NCBI RefSeq assembly: GCF_000716675.1
Contig: NZ_JNXT01000030.1
Coordinates: forward strand, 28,670-92,669
Origin: Streptomyces alboflavus
GTDB taxonomy: Bacteria; Actinomycetota; Actinomycetes; Streptomycetales; Streptomycetaceae
Direction of reading: 5' to 3'
DNA: 64,000 bases
Positions 33,543 to 42,583 of this stretch are shown here, piece by piece (the stretch's first letter is position 1; each line of letters begins with the position of its first letter). The position numbers were made by a program, and so were the translations under genes. The notes beneath the pieces are model-generated. The model was given only the letters and a program-made list of their open reading frames with translations. It was not told where the DNA came from and made no database searches.

Positions 33543-34598
33543 GTGACCGGCAAGAGGCACTCGACGACGACAGCCGTGGCACTGGTCTGCGCGTGCGCGG
33601 CCGCGGTGCTCGCCGCGCCGGGCACGGCGTTCGCCAGCCCGGCCGAGCCCACTCCCCCGTCGAACGGCTCCCTGGAGAAGGTCCGCAAGGAGATCGAGCG
33701 GCTCTACCGCGAGGCGGGCACGGCCACGGACGCGTACAACGCCGCGGAGGAGAAGGCCGAGAAGCAGTCGCAGGAGATCGTCCGCCTGGCCAGATCCATC
33801 GACAAGGGCCAGACGAAGCTGGACAGACTCAAGGCCCGCGCGGGCGCCGCAGCCCGCGCGCAGTACCGCGGCGGCGGTGTCCCGGACGAGGCCAGGCTGC
33901 TGCTCAGCGACAACCCGAGCCGTTTCCTCGACGGCGCCGGACGGCTGCGCCAGGGCCAGCACGCGACGAAGGCCATGCTCACGGAAATGAGCCGCACCCA
34001 GGCGGACTTGAAGACGTACGCCAAGGACGCCTCCGCGCAGTGGCGGAAGCTGGAGTCCAACCGCAAGGCCAAGGCGGAGGCGAAGAAGAAGGTCAAGAAG
34101 AAGATCGCCGCCGCCGAGAAGCTGGAGTCGCGCCTGGAGAAGAAGGAGCGCGAGCGGCTGCGGAAGCTGGAGGAGGAGGCCGCGCTGAGGCAGCAGTCGG
34201 CCTGGGTGGACACGGGGATACTCAAGGACGCGAAGGGTGAGGCGACCTCCCCCGGCAAGAAGGCGATCGCGTTCGCCACGGCGCAGATCGGCAAGCCCTA
34301 TGTATGGGGCGCGGAGGGCCCGAAGTCGTACGACTGCTCGGGGCTCACGTCCCAGGCCTGGGCGGCCGCGGGCAAGGGCATCCCGCGCACCTCGCAGGAG
34401 CAGTGGAAGCGGCTTCCCCGCGTGGACGTGACGAACATGCGCCCCGGCGACCTGATCATCTACCACAAGGACGCGAGCCATGTCGGTCTGTACGTGGGCG
34501 ACGGAGCGATCGTGCACGCGCCCCGCCCCGGGCGCAGCGTGACGCTCGCGGGGGCGGGCTCGATGGAGATACTCGGGGTCGTGCGGCCGGACAAGTAG
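33543..34598 (+). CDS. Secreted NlpC/P60 peptidoglycan endopeptidase
   Basis: 351 residues. Signal peptide (VALVCACAAAVLAAPGTAFA, cleavage after ASP). Residues 40-220 form a long charged coiled coil with Lys/Glu-rich runs, as in RipA-type division hydrolases. The C-terminal NlpC/P60 domain contains catalytic Cys in YDCSGLTSQAW, His in SHVGLYVGDG and a third polar residue in IVHAPRPG. It should cleave the stem peptide of peptidoglycan outside the cell. GTG 33543 is used with GGGGG upstream; GTG 33534 is an in-frame alternative. Confidence 0.9.
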   Translation: MTGKRHSTTTAVALVCACAAAVLAAPGTAFASPAEPTPPSNGSLEKVRKEIERLYREAGTATDAYNAAEEKAEKQSQEIVRLARSIDKGQTKLDRLKARAGAAARAQYRGGGVPDEARLLLSDNPSRFLDGAGRLRQGQHATKAMLTEMSRTQADLKTYAKDASAQWRKLESNRKAKAEAKKKVKKKIAAAEKLESRLEKKERERLRKLEEEAALRQQSAWVDTGILKDAKGEATSPGKKAIAFATAQIGKPYVWGAEGPKSYDCSGLTSQAWAAAGKGIPRTSQEQWKRLPRVDVTNMRPGDLIIYHKDASHVGLYVGDGAIVHAPRPGRSVTLAGAGSMEILGVVRPDK

Positions 34599-34919
34599 GA
34601 AATCCGGGACAAGTGGTGCGGGTCGGGCGGGCCCGGGTGGGTCCCCGGGCGGGCCCCCCGGGTGGGTCAGGTCCTCCGGCCGGGCCCGCACTGTGACCCA
34701 GCGCACGGCCCCGCGCCCCGCTCAACCCTCACGGCGTGACGTTCGTCATCCCAGGCGGACCAGGTTCGTGCCCAAATGCGGTCCAGGATGCGGCATATGC
34801 CGTCGGCCGCGTGCCGCACGGCATTCCACACACGCCCCGGGTGACGCTATGGTCCCCGTCTGGTGGGGCGTGCGACCGTCGCCCCGCCATGCCCTCGGGG
34901 GGAGGGAAGGATTCACACG
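34599..34919. other. 321-bp gap before the receiver-phosphatase gene
   Basis: A long GC-rich imperfect hairpin (GTGCGGG at 34616 to CCCGCAC ending at 34691) may terminate the NlpC/P60 transcript. CGGCATATGCCG at 34791-34802 is a perfect 12-bp palindrome and a possible operator. No gene is seen. Confidence 0.5.
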
Positions 34920-36476
34920 ATGCCCGTACCCATACCGCGGCAGAGAGCGATCCCGGCCGCGGAAGGCGGTCAGGCTCACGCGGCGCCGACAACCGAAGGC
35001 ACCGCCCCCACCGCCCACCACCCCACGGGCACCGACCCGGTTCGCGACGCACCCGTACGCGACACATCCGTACGCGACGGCCTCGCGGACGACGACCCCA
35101 TAGGGAGCGACCCCATGGTCAGCAGCCCCGTGGGCAACGGCACCGGGCTCACCCTGCTGGTGATCGAGGACGACCCGGCAGGCTCCCTGAGCGTGCCCGA
35201 GCTCCTGGACGCCGCGGGTAAACCCATCCGCATCCGCACCGCCCGCAACCTCACCGAGGCCGAGCGGCTGCTCACGGACGACGTGCACTGCATCCTCCTT
35301 GACCTGGCCCTGCCCGGCCGCGCCCCGGCGGGCGGCTTCGGCGGTACCAATGGCCCCGGTGGCCCCGGTGGTCCCGGCGGCCCCAGTAGCCCGAGCAGCC
35401 TCAACAGCCCCGGCGCCCCCGGCAACCACGGCGGCAGCACCCCCGCCCCCGAGTCCCCGCACGGCAAGGACCGCGACACCGCCCCCGACACCGACGCCGC
35501 CCCCGACGAGCTGGCCGTCCTCAAGCACGTCCTGCGCCTCGCCCCGCGCCACGCCGTCCTCGCGCTCACCGCGTCCGGGGACGCCGAGATCGGCGCGCAG
35601 GCCGTGGGCGTCGGCGCGCAGGACTATCTGCTGCGCGAGGAGCTGGACGGCCGCCTGCTCAGCCGCGCCATCCGGTACGCGGTGGAGCGCAAGCGCGCCG
35701 ACGCCGCCCAGCGCCAGCTCACCGAGTCCCGGCTGCGCGCGCAGGAGAACGCCCGCCTGGAGCGCGGCCTGCTGCCGACGCCGCTCCTGGAGGGCTCCCC
35801 GCTGCGCTTCGCCGCCCACTACCGCCCCGGCCGCTCCCGCGCGCTGCTCGGCGGCGACTTCTACGACACGGTGCGCATGCCCGACGGCTCGGTGCACGTG
35901 ATGATCGGCGACGTCTGCGGGCACGGCCCCGACGAGGCGGCGCTCGGCGTGGAGCTGCGCATAGCCTGGCGGGCGCTGACGTTCGCGGGCCTGTGCGGCG
36001 ACGAGTTGCTCTCCACCCTCCAGCGGGTCCTGGAGCACGAGCGGGCCGACGAGGAGATCTTCGCGACGCTGTGCACGGTGGACATCGCGCCGGACGGCCG
36101 CCGGGCCGGCCTGTGCCTGGCCGGGCACCCGTCACCGCTGATAGCGCGCCCGGGCCGCCCCGCCGAGCTGCTTCCGTACGACAACGGTGGCCCCGCGCTC
36201 GGCCTGCTGCCGCGCGCCCGCTGGCCGCGCCGCCAGGTGGAGCTCGGCGGCAGCTGGAGCCTGATGCTGTACACGGACGGCCTGATCGAGGGCCGGATCG
36301 GCGAGGGCAACCAGCGGCTCGGGCAGGACGGCATGGTGGAGATGGTGCGCCGCCAGATGGCCGCGGGCCTGCGTGGCGACGCGCTTCTGGAGGCCGCCGT
36401 GAACGAGGTCAGGGACCTCAATGGTGGCGACCTGACGGACGACGTGGCCGTACTGCTCCTGGACCGGGCGCGCTAG
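34920..36476 (+). CDS. Receiver-SpoIIE (PP2C) serine phosphatase with split receiver
   Basis: 518 residues. A Thr/Ala/Asp-rich lead is followed by a response-regulator receiver (about residues 76-255): acidic pair in VIEDDPAG (Asp84, Asp85), phosphoacceptor Asp128 in LLDLALPG, Thr217 in LALTASG. A coiled linker and a SpoIIE/PP2C phosphatase follow (GGDFYD, GDVCGHG, YTDGLIEGR, DDVAVLL). Such proteins dephosphorylate anti-anti-sigma factors. Odd points are a 60-residue Gly/Pro/Ser-rich insertion at 134-194 just after Asp128, and Arg239 where receivers have lysine. ATG 34920 follows GGGGGGAGGGAAGG. Confidence 0.9.
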   Translation: MPVPIPRQRAIPAAEGGQAHAAPTTEGTAPTAHHPTGTDPVRDAPVRDTSVRDGLADDDPIGSDPMVSSPVGNGTGLTLLVIEDDPAGSLSVPELLDAAGKPIRIRTARNLTEAERLLTDDVHCILLDLALPGRAPAGGFGGTNGPGGPGGPGGPSSPSSLNSPGAPGNHGGSTPAPESPHGKDRDTAPDTDAAPDELAVLKHVLRLAPRHAVLALTASGDAEIGAQAVGVGAQDYLLREELDGRLLSRAIRYAVERKRADAAQRQLTESRLRAQENARLERGLLPTPLLEGSPLRFAAHYRPGRSRALLGGDFYDTVRMPDGSVHVMIGDVCGHGPDEAALGVELRIAWRALTFAGLCGDELLSTLQRVLEHERADEEIFATLCTVDIAPDGRRAGLCLAGHPSPLIARPGRPAELLPYDNGGPALGLLPRARWPRRQVELGGSWSLMLYTDGLIEGRIGEGNQRLGQDGMVEMVRRQMAAGLRGDALLEAAVNEVRDLNGGDLTDDVAVLLLDRAR

Positions 36477-36552
36477 CGCGTCGCTGGATGGGCGGTGCCA
36501 GTCCTGCGGACGGAGCGCGTCGCTGGATGGGCAGTGCCAGTCCTGCGGGCGG
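36475..36552 (+). repeat. Two copies of a 39-bp direct repeat
   Basis: AGCGCGTCGCTGGATGGGC... at 36475-36513 is repeated at 36514-36552 with a few differences, beginning at the stop codon of the phosphatase gene. Followed at 36555-36586 by GGGGCTGGTCGCGCAGTTCC and CCGCGCCCCTT, which I recall as an abundant dispersed intergenic motif in Streptomyces. Confidence 0.7.
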
Positions 36553-36624
36553 TGGGGGCTGGTCGCGCAGTTCCCCGCGCCCCTTCAGGGCGCGCCACCC
36601 CGAACCGCAGCCGCCCGGAACGGC

Positions 36625-36975
36625 TCACCTACCGCCGTTGTACGGCCCGTACGGACCGTCGCTGCTGGAGCCGCGGCGGCCGCCGCCCCCGCCGGTGATC
36701 TGCCGCAGCGCGGGCCGCACGTCGACCATGTACACGATGGTCGCGATGAGGCCGATGATGGGCAGGAACGACAGGATCGGGAAGAGCAGGTTCACCACGA
36801 AGGCGATCCCGAGGATGATCAGCCAGAACGGCTTGGTCTTCTTGTCCGCCGCGCGATAGGCGTCCTCGCGTCGGATCGCCGCGTCGAGCAGCGCGAAGCC
36901 GCTGAACGCGATCAGGGCAAGCGACAGCAGCCACATGAGGTTCGAGAACCCCTGCATCAGCACAACGTCCACCAC
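36625..36975 (-). CDS. DUF2516-family small membrane protein
   Basis: 116 residues. Helix 1 (NLMWLLSLALIAFSGFALLD), a conserved polar loop AAIRREDAYRAADKKTKPFW, helix 2 (IILGIAFVVNLLFPILSFLP) and helix 3, then a Gly/Arg/Ser-rich tail (GGGGGRRGSSSDGPYGPY). The polar loop and tail match actinobacterial DUF2516 proteins. Function unknown. Start is GTG 36975; ATG 36957 (MQGFSNLMW) is an alternative. Confidence 0.82.
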   Translation of the reverse strand: MVDVVLMQGFSNLMWLLSLALIAFSGFALLDAAIRREDAYRAADKKTKPFWLIILGIAFVVNLLFPILSFLPIIGLIATIVYMVDVRPALRQITGGGGGRRGSSSDGPYGPYNGGR

Positions 36976-37106
36976 CAGTCTCGGCGAGTCCCTACGCGAC
37001 GTACGCAGTCACCGTACCCGCTACCCGAACAACGGGCCGAGCACTCCGAGAGTGCCCGGCCCGGTGCGGCGCCGATGATCCGACGCCCCGTCAGTCGACG
37101 GACGCC

Positions 37107-37739
37107 CTACTTGGCGGGCGGCGTGGTCTTCTTCGCCGTCGTCTTCTTGGCGGCGGGCTTGTCGGCGGGCTTGTCGGCGGCGGGCTTCTTGGCCGCGGTG
37201 GTCTTGCGGGCGGAGCCCGGGGCTCCGCTCTCGCCCTCGGACTGCTCAGCCTGCTCGGCCTGCTCGGCCTGCGCCGACTGCTCGGGGTCGGGCTCGACGG
37301 TGTCGGCCAGCTCCACCAGCTCGTCCGCGGCCTCGCCGCGCCAGGCGCGCACGGTCTGCTCGCCGTGCTCGGCGACCTGGTCGTACTTCTCGCGCGCCTG
37401 GACGACGTACTCGAAGGCGACGCCGACGCCGCGCAGCGCCAGGTCCTGGGCGCCCTCGCCGATCTTCTTCAGGTCGGTGTCGAGGTTGCTGAAGAGCCCG
37501 CCGACCCGGGACTGGATGACGTCACGCGCCTCCTTGGCGCGGGCGGCGGCCTTGTCCTGGACGTCCTTGGGGTCGGTCCTGCGGACGGCGTCGATCCGCG
37601 CCGGGGCCTCGGCGGCGAGCTGCTCGATGATGCCGGGCACCTTCTTGGCCTGCTGATAGGCCAGTTCGGCGCTGCCGGCGACGAAGTAGAGGGGCTTGGG
37701 GTCGGTGATGGTCTTGCGCACGTCGTCGGTGATGGGCAT
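37107..37739 (-). CDS. Histone-like / HBHA-like protein with Lys-Ala tail
   Basis: 210 residues. The first 140 residues are helical (PLYFVAGSAELAYQQAKKVP, ARAKEARDVIQSRVGGLFSN), then an acidic AEQAEQAEQ stretch and a basic tail of KPAADKPADKPAAKKTTAKK type. This mirrors mycobacterial heparin-binding haemagglutinin and histone H1-like tails, suggesting binding of nucleic acid or acidic polymer. No signal peptide. Start ATG 37739 with GGAGGA upstream. Immediately downstream of the XRE regulator on the same strand. Confidence 0.82.
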   Translation of the reverse strand: MPITDDVRKTITDPKPLYFVAGSAELAYQQAKKVPGIIEQLAAEAPARIDAVRRTDPKDVQDKAAARAKEARDVIQSRVGGLFSNLDTDLKKIGEGAQDLALRGVGVAFEYVVQAREKYDQVAEHGEQTVRAWRGEAADELVELADTVEPDPEQSAQAEQAEQAEQSEGESGAPGSARKTTAAKKPAADKPADKPAAKKTTAKKTTPPAK

Positions 37740-37785
37740 GGCGAATGGTCCTCCCGGATTCGCTTCGGCTTGCGGGCCGCCCGTC

Positions 37786-38268
37786 CTAGGACTGCTCGCC
37801 CTGGAACGGCTCGCCCGCGGATTGCTTGCGTGTGGGTGGCGCGCCGTCGTCACTGCCGTCGGCCCGGACGCCCGCGCCCCCCGACGCGTCCTGGTCGGTG
37901 CCGTCCGCGTCCGCCGAGGTCGCGAAGCCGTTCTCCTTGCGGAACGACTCGTAGATCTGCAGCAGCACCTGCTTCTGCCGCTCGTTGATGGACGGGTCGG
38001 CGAGGATGACGGCGCGCGTCTCCAGCTCGTCCCGCTCCTTCTCGTCGAGGATCCCGGCCCGGACGTACAACGTCTCGGCGGAGATCCTGAGCGCCTTCGC
38101 GACCTGCTGCAGAACCTCGGCGCTCGGCTTGCGCAGCCCGCGCTCGATCTGGCTCAGATACGGATTCGACACCCCGGCGGCATCGGCGAGCTGCCTGAGC
38201 GACAGCTGCGCGGTGCGCCGCTGTTCGCGCAGGTACTCCCCGAGACTGCCGACGTTGAGCGATGCCAT
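37786..38268 (-). CDS. XRE-family transcriptional regulator
   Basis: 160 residues. The HTH is clear (residues 8-62): LREQRRTAQLSLRQLADAAG, VSNPYLSQIERGLRKPSAEV, then a helical region to residue 115 and a disordered acidic tail. Cytoplasmic. ATG 38268 is used with GGAG upstream; a GTG at 38283 would add five residues. Forms a likely operon with the HBHA-like gene; a 12-bp inverted repeat just upstream is a strong candidate for its own operator. Confidence 0.85.
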   Translation of the reverse strand: MASLNVGSLGEYLREQRRTAQLSLRQLADAAGVSNPYLSQIERGLRKPSAEVLQQVAKALRISAETLYVRAGILDEKERDELETRAVILADPSINERQKQVLLQIYESFRKENGFATSADADGTDQDASGGAGVRADGSDDGAPPTRKQSAGEPFQGEQS

Positions 38269-38294
38269 GCTCCGATACTGCACCCCTGGCGCTA

Positions 38295-38323
38295 ACTATT
38301 GCAAGCAACACGCTTGCAATAGT
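38295..38323. promoter_or_regulatory. 12-bp inverted repeat upstream of XRE gene
   Basis: ACTATTGCAAGC-aacac-GCTTGCAATAGT, perfect arms, centred 41 bp upstream of the XRE start, inside an AT-rich patch. Likely autoregulatory operator. Confidence 0.75.
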
Positions 38324-38488
38324 GCGCCATGTCACTGCGGCCGGGTGAGCCTGAGCACGACAGGTGTCGTGCTCCCACGACAACTGTCGTCATCCGCCGT
38401 CATCCGCGTCCGGCCTCCCGGCGCAGATCCTCTTGGGGCGGCCTCTACGAGTCGCCGGGAAGCGGCGTTGTCGGTGGGCTCTGCCAGG

Positions 38489-38998
38489 GTGTGCGTCGTG
38501 GATGAATGGGTGGAGCGTGTCGACGGTCAAGACCGCGTGCTGGGGGTGGTCGGCCGTCGGGAGGCCGTCCGGGAGGGCTGGCTGCATCGGGTCGCCGTGA
38601 CGGTGTGTCGTGATGATCGTGGCCGGATCCTCGTCCACCGGCGGTCGGAGCAGGTGTCGCGCTTCCCCGGGCTCTATGAGGTCGAGGTCGGTGGCGCCGT
38701 GAATGCCGGCGAGTCCTACGAACAGGCCGCCGCGCGGGAGCTGGCCGAAGAGCTGGGCATTCGTGCGCTGCCGCGACTGCTGTTCACGTTCATCAACCGC
38801 AGCGGCTTGAGCCCTCACTGGCTCGGCGTGCACGAAGCCGTGGTGCCGGACGCCGTGGTCCCCGATCCCGACGAGGTGGCCTGGCACGGCTGGCTGACCG
38901 AGCCGGAGCTTGGCTCGGCTCTCCTGGAGTGGCGCTTCACCCCCGACAGCCACGAAGCCTTCAGCCGGTATCTCGCGTTCCGGGGCGTGCAACCCTGA
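38489..38998 (+). CDS. NUDIX hydrolase
   Basis: 169 residues. The Nudix box matches GX5EX7REUXEEXGU exactly: GAVNAGESYEQAAA then RELAEELGI, with Gly, Glu and the REUxEE metal ligands. Upstream VAVTVCRDDRGRILVHRRSE forms the usual beta strand before the box. Substrate unknown (nucleoside diphosphate linked compound). GTG 38489 or GTG 38498 could be the start; no strong ribosome site decides. Confidence 0.88.
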   Translation: MCVVDEWVERVDGQDRVLGVVGRREAVREGWLHRVAVTVCRDDRGRILVHRRSEQVSRFPGLYEVEVGGAVNAGESYEQAAARELAEELGIRALPRLLFTFINRSGLSPHWLGVHEAVVPDAVVPDPDEVAWHGWLTEPELGSALLEWRFTPDSHEAFSRYLAFRGVQP

Positions 38999-39169
38999 TC
39001 TCTCTCCTCTCAGACTGGGACGCCTGCTTGCGGCCAACGCACCTTGCGAGACGGAAAGCGTGGGATGTGCCCGGTGCCGGAGGTGTCGTGGTGCGCTTCG
39101 CCCTGCTGCGGGCACGCAGGCCTCGGTGTATCCGTTCTGCTTCTGATGACCAAGGTGGGGGAGAGTGTG

Positions 39170-40177
39170 ATGACAGTTCAGGTACTGGCGGTGACGGGGC
39201 GGGTTGCGTCGCTGTGGTGGGACGGAGAGGAGCTCGTCGACCTCGTCGGGGGCGGGCGGCGGTGGGGGCCGGACGGGAAGGTGCGGGAGAGCTCGCTGCG
39301 GTGGGCGTATCCGTTCGACCAGATGGTGGTGTCGCCATCGGGCCAGTTCGCCGTGCTGTACGAGGAACGGGGGACCAAGGGTGCTGTGGTGGACATCGAA
39401 GGGCTGAAGGTCCTTCGGGAGATCAACCGCAGCCACGACCACGCGGAGGACTACGACTACCCGGTGGCGATCGGTCGGCTGCCGGACGGACGGGAGATCC
39501 TGGCGCACTGTCCCGAAGGCTACAACCGGTTGCAGGTCGATGACCTGTGGACCGGCGAGCGGCTGACCGAGGGCGCGCGCGGCTCACTCGACGTCTTCCA
39601 CTCGCGGCTCGCGGTGAGCCCCGACGGTCGGCACCTGCTGACGGCCGGCTGGGTGTGGGCTCCGATCGGAGTGGCGCACGTGCACGATCTGGCGGCGGCG
39701 TTCGCCGATCCGGCCACGCTGGACGAGGACACCTTGTTCGAGCCGCACGCCGGCGTCGATGCCGAGGTGGGCGCGGCCTGCTGGCTGGACGAGGACCGGC
39801 TGGCGGTGTCCACCACCGACGAGTCGATGGGGCGGGAGGGGGAGCCGGCGCTCGGCACGATGCGGCTCGGCGTCTGGTCCCTCGGGCAGCGCCGCTGGCT
39901 GCACCGCAGCCCGCTCGACCACCGTACCGGGACGCTGCTGGCCCGCGGCAGCTCCCAGGTGGTCTCGTTGAACGGACACCCCCGCCTGCTGGACGCCGCG
40001 ACGGGCCGGGTGATCGCGGCTTGGCCCGATGTGGCGGTCCCCGAGAAGGCCTTCTGCTACGGCATCGAGCACCTTCCGACGCCGGTTGCCGCCGTCAGCC
40101 CCGACGCCACCCGGCTCGCCGTCGCGCAGGATGGCGGCCTCGCGATCATCGAGCTGCCGGAGCATCAGCAGGCCTGA
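39170..40177 (+). CDS. Beta-propeller-like protein of unknown function
   Basis: 335 residues. Repeated strand-turn units (VSPSGQFAVLYEERG, VSPDGRHLLTAGW, VSPDATRLAVAQDGG) are typical of WD40/YVTN-like propellers, though canonical WD dipeptides are missing. No signal peptide or membrane segment. ATG 39170 with GGGGGAG upstream; ATG 39146 is possible. It lies alone after the NUDIX gene. Confidence 0.75.
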   Translation: MTVQVLAVTGRVASLWWDGEELVDLVGGGRRWGPDGKVRESSLRWAYPFDQMVVSPSGQFAVLYEERGTKGAVVDIEGLKVLREINRSHDHAEDYDYPVAIGRLPDGREILAHCPEGYNRLQVDDLWTGERLTEGARGSLDVFHSRLAVSPDGRHLLTAGWVWAPIGVAHVHDLAAAFADPATLDEDTLFEPHAGVDAEVGAACWLDEDRLAVSTTDESMGREGEPALGTMRLGVWSLGQRRWLHRSPLDHRTGTLLARGSSQVVSLNGHPRLLDAATGRVIAAWPDVAVPEKAFCYGIEHLPTPVAAVSPDATRLAVAQDGGLAIIELPEHQQA

Positions 40178-40518
40178 AGTCGGAATGCCCTGTGCGGCCT
40201 CGCCGGCCTCGCCGACCAGGCCGGCGTCGTGAGCATCGACACCGTCGACTGACCTGCCGCAGGTCTGTCCGACCTCGGCTCGGTTCCGCTCAACTCGCCA
40301 AACGAAACGCTCAGTCACAGTCACTGCGGCCGGGCCACCGGAAAACCGCTGGAGAAGCGCGGCCACGCGCGTCTAGCGTGCTGCCCGACCGAGTCGTCTG
40401 AGTGAGGACGTGCCGTTGTACACCGTGTGAGACCTCCCGAGAGCTGATCTGTCGCGCGTCGCGCCGCTGCGCCGCGCTCCTTTTTGCTGCGGATTTCTCA
40501 CTGAGATCGGTGACTTCT
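40178..40518. other. 341-bp gap before the DUF1062 gene
   Basis: No coding frame looks real and no strong hairpin was noticed. It should contain the promoter of the DUF1062 gene; no clear -35/-10 pair was picked out. Confidence 0.35.
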
Positions 40519-41067
40519 GTGCTCAATCGCTGGGTGGTCATGCCCACCTGCCTGCCATCCGTCCTCCGCCGTTGTCACGCGTGCGCGTCCGGGCGCTTCC
40601 GGGCCGACGGCAAGTTCCGTGTCAACGCGCACCACAAGCTCCTCGACGCCTGGCTCCTCGTGCTCTGCGCCGGCTGCGGGGCGACCGCGAAGCTCACAGT
40701 CATGGAGCGGGTGCGGGTGCGCTCCGTACGGCCCGAGCTGCTCGACCGGATGCACGCCAACGACCCCGGCCTCGCGGCCGACCTGCTCCAGGACCCGGTG
40801 CTGCTGCGCCGCAACCACGTCGCCCTCGACTGGAGCGGGGCCTGGCGCCTCGACACCGGTGGGTCGGATCACCTGGACCGCGAGGTCGTCGACGTCGCGG
40901 TGCGGTTCGCGGCGCGGATACCCGTCAGGCCGGTGCGGCTGATCGCCGACGGGTGCGGTCTTTCGCGGGCCGAGGTCGAGAGGCTGGCCGAGGACGGGAA
41001 GGTCGTGTCGGCCGTCCGTCTCGGCGGCAAGGTCTCCGACGGCTTCACGTTCACGCTCAAGCGCTGA
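40519..41067 (+). CDS. DUF1062 family protein
   Basis: 182 residues. It begins with the family signature PTCLPSVLRRCHACASGRFR and GKFRVNAHHKLLDAWLLVLC, and has two CxxC-type pairs (CHAC, CAGC) that could bind zinc. The rest is helical with a C-terminal ESR-like end (RAEVERLAEDGKVVSAVRLGGKVS). No function is established for the family. GTG 40519 is chosen; GTG 40510 also fits. Confidence 0.8.
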   Translation: MLNRWVVMPTCLPSVLRRCHACASGRFRADGKFRVNAHHKLLDAWLLVLCAGCGATAKLTVMERVRVRSVRPELLDRMHANDPGLAADLLQDPVLLRRNHVALDWSGAWRLDTGGSDHLDREVVDVAVRFAARIPVRPVRLIADGCGLSRAEVERLAEDGKVVSAVRLGGKVSDGFTFTLKR

Positions 41068-41175
41068 GCCGTCCTGAGTGCCGGGGCCTGTCCGGCGCGA
41101 CCCGCCGGACAGGCCCCAGGTCCTCACCAGCCCCAGGTCCTCACCAGCCCCGGTCCTCACCAGCCCCAGATCCCC

Positions 41176-41637
41176 CTACTCCTGCCACTCCCCGTCCCGC
41201 ATGACGACCCGCCCCCGCAGCTCCGGCTCCCCCCGCCAGGCCCGCACCGTCCTCGGCACCACACGGACGTACAGATACGCCGCGTCCTCCGCGCGCGGGT
41301 CCCAGCCGAACTTGGCGGTGAACGCCTCCGCCGCCGCCCCGGGGACCTCGTCGTCCGGGAAGCACTCCGCCTCCCCCTGGATGAGCACGACGTCGGAGGT
41401 GTCCGGAAGCGCCAGGCGCACGCGCGGCTCGTCGCGGACGTTCCGGGCCGTCACGGACGTGGCGCCGGTGCACATCCACAGGGCCCGCCCGTCCCACAGG
41501 AACCACAACGGCACCTGGTGCGGGCCGCGCTCGGGGTGCGCGGTCGACACCCATACGTCCCGCTCGGCGGCGAGCCGCTCCAGTGTGTCCCGCCTGCGCT
41601 CCGCCGCCCCGCGCCGGGCGTTTCCCGTGGTCTGCAT
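41176..41637 (-). CDS. Pyridoxamine 5'-phosphate oxidase-like split-barrel protein
   Basis: 153 residues. LAAERDVWVSTAHPERGPHQ and VPLWFLWDGRALWMCTG, then NVRDEPRVRLALPD, show the FMN- or F420-binding split-barrel pattern. It probably reduces small substrates with a flavin or F420 cofactor. ATG 41637. Convergent with the DUF1062 gene; a TTG-started HAD gene lies divergently upstream. Confidence 0.82.
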   Translation of the reverse strand: MQTTGNARRGAAERRRDTLERLAAERDVWVSTAHPERGPHQVPLWFLWDGRALWMCTGATSVTARNVRDEPRVRLALPDTSDVVLIQGEAECFPDDEVPGAAAEAFTAKFGWDPRAEDAAYLYVRVVPRTVRAWRGEPELRGRVVMRDGEWQE

Positions 41638-41842
41638 GGAAGCCGACCCTAACCAGGGGTTCCACCGCGCGCATGGGGCGCGGGGCCTACGCCCAGCGAC
41701 CGACGTCCCCCTCGGCCTGCACACTCGGCCCCCGCCCCGGCCGGCGGCACCGCGGAACGAGACGGCACCGCGGAACAAACCCGTCCGCCCCCTCGGTTCC
41801 CGAAAGGCCCGCCCTTCACAAGGAGAGTCAGAGGAGAGCCAG

Positions 41843-42511
41843 TTGAGCCGCCTTGAGCCCGCCTTCATCACCTTCGACATGTACGGGACGCTGACGGACT
41901 TCGCCATCGGTGCCGCCGCCCGGGAGGCCGTCCAGGACATCGCACCGCCCGAGGTCCTGGACGCGTTCCTGCACCGGTTCGGCTGCTACCAGCTCGACGA
42001 GGTGATGGGCGACTGGCGGCCGTACGACGAGGTGGTGGCGCGCGCCTTCGAGCGGGCCTGCGCGAGCACCGGCGTCGCGTACCGGCCGGAGGACCCCGCG
42101 AGGATCTTCGCGGCGATCCCGGAGTGGGGACCCCACCCCGACGTCCCGGAGCCCCTCGCGAGGCTCGCCGCGCGCTTCCCGCTCGTCATCCTCTCCAACG
42201 CCGCGGACAGCCACGCCGACCGGAACGCCGCGAAGCTCGGCGCGCCCTTCCACGCCGTGTACACGGCGGAGATGGCGCGCGCCTACAAGCCGCGGCTCCG
42301 CGCGTTCGAGTTCATGTACGAGCAGCTGGGCTGCCGCCCGGAGGACACCCTGCACGTGTCCTCAAGCCCCCGCTACGACCTCCAGTCGGCGACGGACCTC
42401 GGCGTGCGGAACCGCGTCCACGTGAACCGTGGCACCGAGCCGTCGGCGCCCTTCTACCACTCCCACGAGGTCACGTCCCTGGCCGGAGTGGCCGAGCTGC
42501 TCGGCGTCTGA
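41843..42511 (+). CDS. HAD superfamily hydrolase (haloacid dehalogenase type II)
   Basis: 222 residues. Nucleophile Asp in TFDMYGTLTDFA (DMYGT motif I, as in 2-haloacid dehalogenases), Ser in VILSNAADSH (motif II), Lys in AYKPRLRAFEF (motif III) and VSSSPRYDLQSATDLG (motif IV). May hydrolyse haloacids or phosphates. TTG 41843 is proposed as the start because GAGGAGAG lies just upstream; no ATG or GTG is close enough. Confidence 0.85.
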   Translation: MSRLEPAFITFDMYGTLTDFAIGAAAREAVQDIAPPEVLDAFLHRFGCYQLDEVMGDWRPYDEVVARAFERACASTGVAYRPEDPARIFAAIPEWGPHPDVPEPLARLAARFPLVILSNAADSHADRNAAKLGAPFHAVYTAEMARAYKPRLRAFEFMYEQLGCRPEDTLHVSSSPRYDLQSATDLGVRNRVHVNRGTEPSAPFYHSHEVTSLAGVAELLGV

Positions 42512-42583
42512 GGCCCGCGCCCGGCGCACCTCGACGTCCGATGTCCGCCAGCGCGCGCCCGCCCCACCGAGCAGGCTGCGCGC

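Noticed and set aside
32169..34598. An 809-residue frame across the methyltransferase gene into the NlpC/P60 gene
   Set aside because: The first 450 residues are the shadow frame of the methyltransferase; a ribosome site, signal peptide and start are found at 33543.
38390..39508. 372-residue minus-strand frame over the NUDIX gene
   Set aside because: His/Arg/Pro-rich shadow of the NUDIX and propeller genes with no ribosome site or known motif.
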